DNA from: Niastella caeni
Lineage (GTDB): Bacteria; Bacteroidota; Bacteroidia; Chitinophagales; Chitinophagaceae
Length of the DNA stretch: 64,000 nt
Direction of reading: 5' to 3'
Assembly (NCBI RefSeq): GCF_004834005.1
Contig: NZ_STFF01000001.1
Location: 1,735,347 to 1,799,346, forward strand
This document shows, piece after piece, positions 1-7,982 of the stretch. The number at the start of each line of letters is the position of its first letter. The first letter of the stretch is position 1. The notes beneath the pieces are model-generated. The model was not told the origin of the DNA. It ran no database searches and was given only the letters and a program-made list of their open reading frames with translations. Both the position numbers and the translations under genes were made by a program.

Positions 1-1605
1 ATCGTTGCTTTTCACCACATCAACACGAACCGTATTGATCATAATTGAATCGAGGTTAGCGCCGAACAAAGGCCAATCGCCATCTTCCCAATCGAACCAG
101 TCATTGCTGTAATAACGATAGTTAATGTTGTTGGTCGTAACATCCAGGGTCAATTTTCCATTGGTAGGTTGTGCCATGGAGAAATTCTCTTCTATAAAAT
201 TCCTTGATTTAAAACTGCGGAATATTGAACCGGTCAGCAAAGCAGCGCTTACGATGCCAACAAACCATAAAGTACCGAATACATAACCGAGATAATGATT
301 TTTAGAGCGAACGCCCATAATGCGGCGGATCAACCAGGTAATCAATGCTATAATGGGAACTCCCAGGAATAACAATACAACTAACCAGGCCAGTGAGTTT
401 TGCCAGAACCCATCCAGCAAAAATTCTTTGAACGACATTACCGGTACACCGCCAAAAAGCAAACCCACCAATACACCGAATAAAACCAGTGCAATCATTC
501 CAACTATAAACAGGAAGAAAGCTTTGAATAATACACCTATGATATGGGCAATACCGCTGCCGGCGCCACGTGCAGCCGTGGAGGCTTCTGATGTAAAGGT
601 TTTAACCCGTTCGCTTTGACCGAACTGCCGTGCCTGGGTGCTGAACTGTTGAGCAGATTGCTTTACTTCATTACCCCAGTTCTGTGCTTTTGATCTGAAA
701 CTCTCCAGGTCTTCTTTAACAGTATCACGAATAGAGTTCAGATCAACCCGCTCCCCCCGCATTTCGAGTTTTTCTGCTGCAGTAACGGCAATGGGTACCG
801 CAATCCACAAAACAATGTATGTTACAAACAAGGTGCTGCCTAATGAACCGGTCACTATCCGCGGTCCGATCCAGAAATCAATATCACCCCAGAACCAGTT
901 AAAAGGACCGGATAATAACGTGATGATAAATGGCAAAGCAAAGATCAGGCGAGGGACCCAAAGGCTGATATTGAAATAAGCGGCCAGGCCACCACAAACA
1001 CCTGCAATTACCTTATCATCGGAACTGCGGTATAATCTTTTAGTAATGTTTGACTGAATTGACTGCGAAGGAACAGCAACCCATAATATCAGGTAAACAA
1101 GTATGCCTGAACCGCCGGTGAAAAACAATAACACAAAAACAATGCGCATGATCACGGGGTCTATGTGAAAGTAGTTCGCCAATCCGCTACACACACCGGC
1201 AATGATTTTATCGTCGGCATTACGAACCAGTCGGCCGCGACCAGGGCCCGGGCTGTATGCGCCAGTGGCTGACTGCGACTGCTGCGAAGAACTTTGTTGC
1301 TGCTGACCGGTTCCCGTGGTGGTGCCGCCATTGGTGCCGGTTTCTGCTTCAAAATCTTCAGGGCGGCCCATGCTGGCCATTACAGCCTGCACATCTTCAT
1401 CGGTAATGCAGGTAGCGCCCTTTTTTAATCTTTCAGAAAACAATTCAGCAATACGGCTTTCGATATCATTAATGATTTCATCACGCCCCTCTTCATTCGC
1501 AAAATACCTTCGCAAACTTTCGATGTATTGCTTTAATATTTCGTAAGCAGTTTCCTCAATAGGAACTACCCTGCCCTGGAAATTTATATTGATTACCTTT
1601 TTCAT
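1..1605 (-). CDS. PspC domain membrane protein, C-terminus beyond window
   Basis: The frame is open from an ATG at 1605 to the window edge (535 codons, no stop seen), so the protein is partial at its C-terminus. It begins MKKVININFQGRVVPIEE, and the first ~90 residues contain the acidic segment DEDVQAVMASMGRPEDFEAE followed by a Gln/Ser-rich linker. Two PspC-like segments follow (around residues 125-190 and 190-290), each with a short 'DDKVIAGVCGGLAAYF'-type stretch and hydrophobic helices. Further membrane segments lie near residues 385-460. PspC proteins are inner-membrane proteins linked to envelope stress; in Bacteroidota they commonly sit directly behind a PadR regulator, as here (27 bp downstream of it). 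Its job is probably envelope-stress related, under control of the PadR protein; the exact role is unknown. Confidence 0.85.
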   Translation of the reverse strand, partial: MKKVININFQGRVVPIEETAYEILKQYIESLRRYFANEEGRDEIINDIESRIAELFSERLKKGATCITDEDVQAVMASMGRPEDFEAETGTNGGTTTGTGQQQQSSSQQSQSATGAYSPGPGRGRLVRNADDKIIAGVCSGLANYFHIDPVIMRIVFVLLFFTGGSGILVYLILWVAVPSQSIQSNITKRLYRSSDDKVIAGVCGGLAAYFNISLWVPRLIFALPFIITLLSGPFNWFWGDIDFWIGPRIVTGSLGSTLFVTYIVLWIAVPIAVTAAEKLEMRGERVDLNSIRDTVKEDLESFRSKAQNWGNEVKQSAQQFSTQARQFGQSERVKTFTSEASTAARGAGSGIAHIIGVLFKAFFLFIVGMIALVLFGVLVGLLFGGVPVMSFKEFLLDGFWQNSLAWLVVLLFLGVPIIALITWLIRRIMGVRSKNHYLGYVFGTLWFVGIVSAALLTGSIFRSFKSRNFIEENFSMAQPTNGKLTLDVTTNNINYRYYSNDWFDWEDGDWPLFGANLDSIMINTVRVDVVKSND

Positions 1606-1632
1606 GGTGAATAGTGTTTGTTGGTTGAAGTT

Positions 1633-2040
1633 TTAGTTGTTGGGTTGGGTTGTTTCTGTAGGATATTCTGAATTTTCTATTGTGTTATTACCTGCCGATG
1701 ATACCAGCGACTCCCGTTTACTGGCCAGCGTATTCACGGCATTGGCCAGTTCGTTCCAGGTAGTTTCCAGCTCTTTAAAAAACTCCTCCCCTTTTGGCGT
1801 TAATGAAAAGTATTTGCGGGGAGGGCCCGAATTACTCTCTACCCATCTATAGGTTAGCATTTCGGCATTCTTCAATCGGGTTAATAAGGGGTAAAGGGTA
1901 CCCTCCAGGATCTGGAGGTTGGCACCTCTCATTTCATCCACGATATCACTCGGGTAAGCTTCCCCGCGGCGAATGATTGAGAGAATGCAAAACTCCAGTA
2001 TCCCTTTCCGCATCTGACTTTGGGTGTTCTCAATGTTCAT
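1633..2040 (-). CDS. PadR family transcriptional regulator
   Basis: A 135-residue protein with the PadR winged-helix signature: 'RKGILEFCILSIIRRGEAYPSDIVDEM' for the recognition helices (about residues 11-37), 'LEGTLYPLLTRLKNAEMLTYRW' (45-66) and the wing 'GPPRKYFSLTPKGEEFF' (72-88), followed by a C-terminal dimerisation helix. PadR proteins are DNA-binding repressors, often autoregulatory. It lies between a small membrane-protein gene and the PspC gene with short gaps (11 and 27 bp), which suggests one operon. A palindrome at 2442-2462 upstream of the operon is a plausible operator. The N-terminus MNIENTQSQMRKG matches family length, so the annotated start is reasonable. Confidence 0.92.
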   Translation of the reverse strand: MNIENTQSQMRKGILEFCILSIIRRGEAYPSDIVDEMRGANLQILEGTLYPLLTRLKNAEMLTYRWVESNSGPPRKYFSLTPKGEEFFKELETTWNELANAVNTLASKRESLVSSAGNNTIENSEYPTETTQPNN

Positions 2041-2051
2041 GGCTATTCATT

Positions 2052-2381
2052 TTACAGACAAACCGCCTGTTTAATATTGCTGTTAATAGAATTGTTTACT
2101 GGTGTCAAGGGCTCTGCTTTTATTATTTGGTACAAACCCAAAAACTGAAAAATATTTTCAATAGGGGCGCTTTGCCGTTGGCCTTTAATGATAACAGTGT
2201 TGTCGTTTTGCTTGGGGTTCATCACCACTAAGGTATTACAGCTATCTTTTTTATCTACCAGACTATATTGTTTACCGCCTAAGATCACCACTTCGGCAGG
2301 ACTGCCTTTTGGTTGCTTGTTCATTTTTCCACCCAGTACAAACAGGGCGATCAAAATGGCTATACTAATTGGGATTGGCAT
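2052..2381 (-). CDS. Small membrane-anchored hypothetical protein
   Basis: A 109-residue ORF starting MPIPISIAILIALFVLGG, i.e. a single N-terminal hydrophobic helix followed by a ~85-residue polar domain that contains 'VVILGGKQYSLVDKKDSCNTLVVM'. I do not recognise the family. An upstream ATG at 2417 would extend it by 12 residues. I prefer the start at 2381 because a TATATTTG promoter box at 2422-2429 would place transcription initiation at or just after 2417. It ends 11 bp before the padR start and is the first gene after the candidate operator, so it is probably the first gene of the padR-pspC operon. Protein-coding status is supported by position and the clean signal-anchor, not by homology. 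Confidence 0.55.
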   Translation of the reverse strand: MPIPISIAILIALFVLGGKMNKQPKGSPAEVVILGGKQYSLVDKKDSCNTLVVMNPKQNDNTVIIKGQRQSAPIENIFQFLGLYQIIKAEPLTPVNNSINSNIKQAVCL

Positions 2382-2421
2382 GGCTGATTGTGAAGTCGGG
2401 GTTTTATTCCCTTTCACAACA

Positions 2422-2462
2422 CAAATATAGGGTGGATTTTAGTACTATGCAACACATAGTAC
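2422..2462 (-). promoter_or_regulatory. Promoter with PadR-type operator
   Basis: On the minus strand, GTACTATG tgttg CATAGTAC (2462-2442) is a perfect 8-bp inverted repeat with a 5-bp spacer, the general form of PadR-family operators (ATGT...ACAT-like dyads). About 12 bp downstream is TATATTTG (2429-2422), which matches the Bacteroidota -7 consensus TAnnTTTG. The dyad covers where the -33 element would be, so a bound PadR dimer would block sigma contact. This is the expected layout for autorepression; binding itself is inferred. Confidence 0.6.
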
Positions 2463-2785
2463 CATTTTTATTATGGTAATATTCATAAGCTGCTAACTAG
2501 TTAAGCCAGTAAAACTTGATTTTCAATTAAATATGCGTTTGGCTTATCCAGAAAGAATTTTTTGGGATTGGATGAATGGTAGAAAAAGAGTGGTGAGTGG
2601 AGGAAATTGACTGGCCAGAAAGGGGAATGAACCTATAAAAGGTTGTTAAGGGGTTGTCGAGGGTTTTTGTCAAAGCGGGTAAAACTGTAGGAAAATCCTT
2701 TCTAAAAGCTCAAAAAAAACAAAATGGATGCATAAAAAACTTAGACAACGACAAAAAAAATTAAATGGGTCACAAAAAAAAATAT

Positions 2786-3235
2786 CTGCGTCAAAAAAAT
2801 AAATAAAACGATGGCAAAACTTTTTTTCTGCATCAGAAAAAAACTAAAATGGTGGCAAAACTTTTTTTTCGCATCAGAAGAAAATAAAACGATATCGGAA
2901 AAAAATCTTCTGCATCAGAAAAAAACTAAAGTGGTGGCAAAACTTTTTACTCGCATCAGAAAAAAATAAAACGATATCAAAAAAAATCTTCTGCGTCAGA
3001 AAAAAAATAAAATGGTGGCAAAACTTTTTTTCCGCATCAGAAAAAAATAAAACGATATCGAAAAAAAATCTTCTGCGTCAGAAAAAAACTAAAGTGGTGG
3101 CAAAATTTTTTTACTCGCATCAGAAGAAAAATAAACCGATATCGAAAAAAAATCTTCTGCGTCAGAAAAAACTAAAGTGGTGGCAAAACTTTTTTTTCGC
3201 ATCAGAAAAAAATAAAACGACAGCAAAAATTTTTT
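2786..3235. repeat. Tandem array, ~82-bp period, A-tract rich
   Basis: The gene-free stretch 2463-3342 is dominated by a tandem array. The motif TGGTGGCAAAA recurs at 2850, 2932, 3013, 3095 and 3178 (spacings 82, 81, 82, 83). Each unit is two related ~41-bp half-units: one with ACGATATCGA and one with TGGTGGCAAAA, separated by GCATCAGA/GCGTCAGA followed by runs of A. Units carry the small dyad TTCTGCGTCAGAA (5-bp arms). A-tracts recur roughly every 20 bp, close to two helical turns. Degenerate partial units extend leftward to about 2710. No ORF or promoter is evident; the remaining flanks (2463-2700, 3236-3342) show nothing I can name. Confidence 0.9.
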
Positions 3236-3342
3236 GAGAGGGTATTAAAAAGAGTGAACGGGTAAGCACCCTAACTGAGAATGCTCATATACTTAATTAC
3301 ACATATAATAAAATCGGCTTCTGGGCCTTTTACACGCATTGC

Positions 3343-4743
3343 TTACCGCATCGTACAAACATTCTGTACCTGCAGGCGGCCATTGCCCTCTACTACCAGA
3401 CGTATTGGTTTGGTTTGCTGATTTTGACCGGTGAAGTTTATTTGCAACTCATTGGAACCCGGTTGCAGGGGAATGCGCGTATATAATATAGTATGGGGTA
3501 AACTCTGCCAGTTACGGGTATCGGCTTTTTCGGTAACAAAACTAAATACCTGTATGGCCGCAGCCAGGGCCTCCTTCTCATCCTTGTTCTTATCGTCCTT
3601 TTTAGGCCGCGCGGCCGCTTCAGCCAGTTTCTTTATAGCCAACCGGCTAAGCGTTTTGGTCATTTCTTTTAAAAACCGCTCCTTCAAAGTGGCAAATGCC
3701 AGGTCATTGATGTTTTCGGCCTGTTCAAAATTGTATTGTGCATTATTTACCGACACAGTACCCTGGGTATAAAAAACAGGTTGCTCCTGGTATCTGGGAA
3801 AAGCTACCCTTAGTGACCGCAGCTCTTCTGCCTTAATATTACTCGCATTATAATTATTGTCGTATATAAAAGGAACGTTTACCGAGCCGGCGGCATCAGT
3901 GAACATGAAATTGCCGAGCCCATCTTTGGTCAACGAAAAGAAAAAGTTCTGTTCCTGTTTCACCGGCGCCAGTCCGTTTTCCCAAAAAAGAATCAACTCG
4001 CCACCGGGTGCTTTTGCAGATGGTTGTATAGTGGTATTGAGCAGGGTTGAATACCGTTGCACTTCATCCATAAAACCATTGGCGGCAGCCGTACGCAAAA
4101 GATCCTGCTTCAACTGCCCGGGCAGGCTAACGCCATACCAACGGTTATTGTTCTTTAAAAATATGTCTACGGCATTTCTATACGAGATAAATGCATTGTT
4201 CATATCGCCGCTTTGCTCGTAAATAATACCCTGCATCATCAGCGCAAATGCATCATCTGAATAACGGTTTGCATTATTTCCGGTTTTATCCTGTTGTGCA
4301 TAGCTGCGCAGGGATATACGCCGGGCTTCTACCATCGCTTCATTGCCTTGCCCCAGCCCCAGGTAGTTTAATGCCTTATAGTAATGCACCATGAATTTTT
4401 CAAAGTCTTCGCCTTTGTAAGTTTCCATCATGGGATTCAACAAAGTGCCGAGGGCTATGTCTGAGGCCGAGGTGCGGGCATCTTCAATAAACAGGTCGGC
4501 TTCGTTAAAGAACAAGTTGCTGCTATCGTATTGCTTCATTAAGTGGGCCATCTTCCCTTTTTCAAAAAGGTACAGCAGCCTGTTGCGTTTTCGTTGCAAC
4601 AGTTTGTTATGATCTATGGCCATAAAAGCTTTGTCGTACTGATTATTGGTCACTTGTTCGTAATACGTACCAATACGATTATTGTAAGTGGCGCAGGAAA
4701 ATAACAAAGGCATCAGGCACACTACAGCCAATGCTCTTATCAT
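3343..4743 (-). CDS. COG3014 family lipoprotein
   Basis: A 466-residue protein starting MIRALAVVCLMPLLFSCAT, a lipoprotein signal with lipobox LLFS-C, so it is predicted to be lipid-anchored in the envelope. I chose the ATG at 4743 over 4764 because it gives a compact signal peptide. The middle (about residues 25-230) is helical and TPR-like with 'YYKALNYLGLGQGNEAMVEARR', a pattern typical of the COG3014 family found beside LpoB-like genes. A Lys-rich stretch PKKDDKNKDEKEA near residue 395 precedes a C-terminal beta-rich domain. It is followed on the same strand by an LpoB-like gene upstream (57 bp away) and a Tyr-rich secreted protein gene, probably a co-transcribed envelope cluster. Molecular function is unknown. 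Confidence 0.85.
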   Translation of the reverse strand: MIRALAVVCLMPLLFSCATYNNRIGTYYEQVTNNQYDKAFMAIDHNKLLQRKRNRLLYLFEKGKMAHLMKQYDSSNLFFNEADLFIEDARTSASDIALGTLLNPMMETYKGEDFEKFMVHYYKALNYLGLGQGNEAMVEARRISLRSYAQQDKTGNNANRYSDDAFALMMQGIIYEQSGDMNNAFISYRNAVDIFLKNNNRWYGVSLPGQLKQDLLRTAAANGFMDEVQRYSTLLNTTIQPSAKAPGGELILFWENGLAPVKQEQNFFFSLTKDGLGNFMFTDAAGSVNVPFIYDNNYNASNIKAEELRSLRVAFPRYQEQPVFYTQGTVSVNNAQYNFEQAENINDLAFATLKERFLKEMTKTLSRLAIKKLAEAAARPKKDDKNKDEKEALAAAIQVFSFVTEKADTRNWQSLPHTILYTRIPLQPGSNELQINFTGQNQQTKPIRLVVEGNGRLQVQNVCTMR

Positions 4744-4800
4744 ATGTTGAAATGATAAAACCATGCAGTGATTATTGCAGAGATCCTGCTGTTGAGTACT

Positions 4801-5391
4801 TTAATTTTGCACGAATTTGGCTATCTTCTTGTCCCCTATCCATACTACCTCATTGCTTTGAATATTGGTGAGCTCCAGATCAATTTGATAGTACACTACC
4901 TTTTTACGCTTTTGCGAATCAACGATGGAGTTTATAGAACCTTGCAGAATATAATCAGCGCCTTGTTCAAGCCCAAACTTTTTCATGCTGGAAGCTGAAG
5001 CATTGGTTTGCTGATCGGCTTTTTCAGCTCGCAGTTCATCTCTTTTTTTACCACCTTGTACCAACCGCACTCTGCCTGATTTGATAAAAGATTGTTCTAC
5101 GTCTTTAACGAAAGTTTCAGCCTCAATATGCTCATGGCTTTTGTTGGTAACAAACCCAACAATTACCACTGGTTTTTGTCCGTTATGTCCTTCCTGGTGA
5201 TCACCTAACCATCTTTCGCGCAAAACTGTTTCAATCATTTGTTCAGCTACGAGGCGGGAATCGGTATTGTTCCAGCGGCCACTCAGGTCAACCTGCTCAC
5301 CGGGGTCAATACGGGTTACTTTATGCGAACAGGAAGAAAAACTCATACCGGCTACAACCAGGGCCATAACGGCCAGACATACTCGTTTCAT
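4801..5391 (-). CDS. LpoB-like penicillin-binding protein activator lipoprotein
   Basis: The protein (196 residues from the ATG at 5391, MKRVCLAVMALVVAGMSFSSC) has a lipobox FSS-C and is predicted to be an outer-membrane-directed lipoprotein. The segments 'EQVDLSGRWNNTDSRLVAEQMIETVL', 'KPVVIVGFVTNKSHEHI', 'GADYILQGSINSIVDSQ' and 'VYYQIDLELTNIQSNEVVWIGDKKIAKF' match the LpoB fold family, which in E. coli activates PBP1B. A longer ORF reading from 5430 adds 13 non-signal residues and is less likely. The neighbouring COG3014 gene is a known genomic partner of this family. A role in peptidoglycan synthesis is a family-level inference for this species. Confidence 0.88.
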   Translation of the reverse strand: MKRVCLAVMALVVAGMSFSSCSHKVTRIDPGEQVDLSGRWNNTDSRLVAEQMIETVLRERWLGDHQEGHNGQKPVVIVGFVTNKSHEHIEAETFVKDVEQSFIKSGRVRLVQGGKKRDELRAEKADQQTNASASSMKKFGLEQGADYILQGSINSIVDSQKRKKVVYYQIDLELTNIQSNEVVWIGDKKIAKFVQN

Positions 5392-5526
5392 TGTAATTAT
5401 TTTAAAAGCGAAGTTATGTAGAAAATACAATTATTTATTTTTTATTCAGCATAACGTGCATTCATGGAAATGGTTTAAACGTTTTCCATTTACACAGCAT
5501 TCACAATTAGCTGAGAGGCAATTTTA

Positions 5527-5985
5527 TTACCGCGTTAACAACCAGCCCACCGTTGCTGCTGTAGCCGCCAGTGGCACCAGGTTCCAGTAATTATTACCAT
5601 ACCGGGGGCGATAGTAGTTGTGATATGGATGATAGTTGTACCAGTAATTGCGTGAATAACCGGGATAGTAATTGGTGGGAGAATAATAACTGTAGTCGTT
5701 ATAGTACCAACCATACCTGGCCCTTTCCATACGCAATTGACGGCGAAAGGCTCTGCGTTCATCGCGCCTTGCCTGTCTGTCGGCCATCCAGTCAATGGCT
5801 TTGTAGGTTTCCTGCGGAGTAGTACCGTGCAGGCTGTTGAGTGAATCGGCCATGGCAGTATATTTTGCCTGGCTTACTAAATAGTTGGGATTCTGGTCTT
5901 CAACCAGTGTTTGCGACATGCCCCACGTGGCTACAAGCATAGCCAGTGGTAACAGCAACAAATTATAAAGTACATTTCTTTTCAT
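5527..5985 (-). CDS. Tyr/Arg-rich secreted hypothetical protein
   Basis: A 152-residue protein with a signal peptide (MKRNVLYNLLLLPLAMLVATWGMSQ). A central Arg-rich helix 'DRQARRDERRAFRRQLRMERARYGW' (about 70-94) precedes a low-complexity stretch dominated by Tyr, Asn and Pro ('YNDYSYYSPTNYYPGYSRNYWYNYHPYHNYY', in part) at 95-130. A C-terminal hydrophobic segment 'VPLAATAATVGWLLTR' follows. I do not recognise a family; the composition suggests an envelope-exposed, unstructured protein. It is upstream and co-directional with the LpoB-like and COG3014 genes and may be the first gene of that cluster. Confidence 0.75.
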   Translation of the reverse strand: MKRNVLYNLLLLPLAMLVATWGMSQTLVEDQNPNYLVSQAKYTAMADSLNSLHGTTPQETYKAIDWMADRQARRDERRAFRRQLRMERARYGWYYNDYSYYSPTNYYPGYSRNYWYNYHPYHNYYRPRYGNNYWNLVPLAATAATVGWLLTR

Positions 5986-6125
5986 GTGGTCAGGTTTTTA
6001 CAATTAAAGTGATGTATTATTATTAACGAAAAAGCTCATACATTAATTATTCAATGGGCCCTGTTTGAATAATTATGTTTGATAAATCTAAATTAATCAG
6101 CAATTGGTTAAGTAGGAGTTAAAAG

Positions 6126-6158
6126 AAAGAGTCCCGACAGTAACTGTCGGGACTCTTT
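6126..6158 (-). terminator. Hairpin terminator of the oxygenase gene
   Basis: AAAGAGTCCCGACAG (6126-6140), loop TAA, CTGTCGGGACTCTTT (6144-6158): a perfect 15-bp stem with a 3-nt loop, 10 bp past the oxygenase stop on the minus strand. A/T flanks on both sides allow it to work in either direction. The upstream gap 5986-6125 holds nothing else I can support. Confidence 0.85.
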
Positions 6159-6167
6159 GATTATCAA

Positions 6168-7112
6168 TTATTTTTTAAGTCCAATTTCTCTTAATCGTTC
6201 ATCCAGGTATTCGCCGGCGGTAGCATCGGGGAATGCCTTGGGGTGATCGGCATCTATACAACTTTCCAAACAAGCCAGGCTCATTTCGCCTTTGGGATGC
6301 AGAAAGAATGGGATAGAAAACCTGGAAGTACCCCACATTTCCCTTGGGGGATTTACGACACGGTGCGTAGTAGATTTCAGCTTATTATTAGTAAGCCTTT
6401 GCAACATATCGCCCACGTTTACTACAATTTGCTCTGGTAAAGACGTTACCGGCACCCATTCATTTTGTTTGGTGAGTATTTGCAATCCATCTGCTGATGC
6501 GCCAACCAGTAAGGTTATTAAATTAATATCCTCGTGTTGCTCGGCACGAATGGCCGATTTAGGTTCCTGCGTTATGGGCGGATAATGTATGGCCCGCAAT
6601 ATGGAATTGCCGTTATGTATGTGCCTGTCGAAATAATGTTCATCAAGACCCAGATACAATGCAATGGCCTGCAATAACGCCCTGCCCGATTTTTCAAATG
6701 CCCGGTACGCTTTTGTAAATGTGGTATTAAAAGCGGCAATATCATTTACATGTACGTTATCGGGGTATTCGCTTTTAATGGGATCGCTATCTTCAACGAT
6801 CTGCCCAAACTGGAAGAACTCTTTCAGATCCGGCGCATCACTGCCTTTTGCATGTTCTTTTCCAAAAGAAGTATAGCCACGCTGACCAGCCAGCCCCGGT
6901 ATTTCATATTTCTTTTTTGCATCGGATGGAAGCGCAAAAAACTGTTGCACATATTTATACAGATCAGCTATCAATTCGTCGGGGATGCCATGATTTTTTA
7001 CTGCCACAAAACCAACTTCCTCATATGCTTTACCGAGTTGGTTGACGAATGCCTGCTTTAATTGTGGATCGCCTGATAAAAAATCGGCGAGGTTAACTAC
7101 CGGAATTGCCAT
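6168..7112 (-). CDS. 2-oxoglutarate/Fe(II) oxygenase, isopenicillin N synthase-like
   Basis: A 314-residue protein with the DIOX_N region 'IPVVNLADFLSGD...GFVAVKNHGIPDELI' (residues 3-50) and the Fe(II)/2OG domain. The metal triad is visible as H193-x-D195 in 'EQHEDINLITLL' and H250 in 'STTHRVVNPP'; R264-x-S266 in 'SRFSIPFFLHP' is the 2OG carboxylate-binding pair. Length fits the isopenicillin N synthase family. Such enzymes hydroxylate or otherwise oxidise small molecules in the cytosol; the substrate cannot be told from sequence. No biosynthetic cluster surrounds it, so calling it an antibiotic enzyme would be unsafe. Confidence 0.9.
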   Translation of the reverse strand: MAIPVVNLADFLSGDPQLKQAFVNQLGKAYEEVGFVAVKNHGIPDELIADLYKYVQQFFALPSDAKKKYEIPGLAGQRGYTSFGKEHAKGSDAPDLKEFFQFGQIVEDSDPIKSEYPDNVHVNDIAAFNTTFTKAYRAFEKSGRALLQAIALYLGLDEHYFDRHIHNGNSILRAIHYPPITQEPKSAIRAEQHEDINLITLLVGASADGLQILTKQNEWVPVTSLPEQIVVNVGDMLQRLTNNKLKSTTHRVVNPPREMWGTSRFSIPFFLHPKGEMSLACLESCIDADHPKAFPDATAGEYLDERLREIGLKK

Positions 7113-7294
7113 AGTATTATTTATTTCGGTTTATACAATGAATTACCTGAAATCACGAGGGACATACAATTTACAAAACACTACTTCCACCACAAAATTT
7201 CAGTTATTATTTCTTGTAAAACCGGCTACCGGGTATTTGGGTATCACGGTTAACCATCCGTTAATCTATAGTATGCCTGCAACCAGGATAACTT

Positions 7295-7852
7295 CTACTG
7301 GAGTTCACTTTTAGCTAACGCGATTTCTTTTTCTTCGGGTGTTAAGTCCATAACCGCATAACGCTTTACATCATTGATCAGCATTTCATCTAAAACACTT
7401 ACAAGATTTTCGTAATTACTTTCAGGTGTTGGTTTTATCATTACTACCAATTCATCCCGGTTGCCGGGTTTCTTTCGGTTGAGGATAACCTGTTTGGTAC
7501 GCACAATTTGTCCTATTCCTTCAGTGACCGAATAATTGGTAACGCCATAGGTATTTGCCTTTAATGCATCGTTTAAATCACCATGATAGTAAAAGATCTT
7601 GTCGCCATTAAGCGGTATCACCGTTAATGCATTGCTTTCTGGCACCTGGTTTTGCTTATCGGGAGGTGTGTCCTTTGGCATTGCCAAATTCATAGCCCTG
7701 GGGCTCGACATAGAAGTAGTAAAAATAAAAAAGGTAATAAGCAAAAACCCAAGATCAACCATGGGTGTTAAGTCAACGCGGGTGCTATGTTTTTTACTTC
7801 TGCGCACACCGGTTTTTTTACCGCCTGCGGCAGGGATGTTAATTTCAGCCAT
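7295..7852 (-). CDS. ExbD/TolR family biopolymer transport protein
   Basis: A 185-residue protein from the ATG at 7852 (MAEINIPAAGG). After a basic N-terminus comes the hallmark 'RVDLTPMVDLGFLLITFFIFTTSM' (about residues 24-47), a single membrane helix carrying the proton-relay Asp, then a periplasmic domain with 'VVMIKPTPESNYENLVSVLDEM'. ExbD proteins couple the proton gradient to TonB-dependent uptake through ExbB. No exbB or tonB partner is adjacent here; Bacteroidota genomes often carry lone ExbD-like genes. The first in-frame ATG (7885) would add 11 residues not typical of the family. Confidence 0.9.
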   Translation of the reverse strand: MAEINIPAAGGKKTGVRRSKKHSTRVDLTPMVDLGFLLITFFIFTTSMSSPRAMNLAMPKDTPPDKQNQVPESNALTVIPLNGDKIFYYHGDLNDALKANTYGVTNYSVTEGIGQIVRTKQVILNRKKPGNRDELVVMIKPTPESNYENLVSVLDEMLINDVKRYAVMDLTPEEKEIALAKSELQ

Positions 7853-7907
7853 AACTATTGGTTTGAACCTAAGATGCGGTGGCACAATTTTTCCATATAT
7901 AATAATC

Positions 7908-7923
7908 AGTCAGCTTGCTGACT
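7908..7923. promoter_or_regulatory. Palindrome in divergent exbD/usp spacer
   Basis: AGTCAGC tt GCTGACT is a perfect 7-bp inverted repeat, 55 bp upstream of the exbD-type start and 59 bp upstream of the universal stress gene. It is a possible operator for either; no regulator is known. Confidence 0.35.
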
Positions 7924-7982
7924 TTCATCAATTTTATAGATAAACAGAGCTAGTACTTTTAATTAATCAAAAAAAGAAAAAC

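Noticed and set aside
2786-3235. CRISPR array
   Set aside because: The repeats are contiguous with no unique spacers, the units are low-complexity and ~82 bp long, and no cas gene is near.
6168-7112. Antibiotic biosynthesis gene (true isopenicillin N synthase)
   Set aside because: The fold family is broad and no peptide synthetase or related cluster is nearby; only a general oxygenase call is safe.
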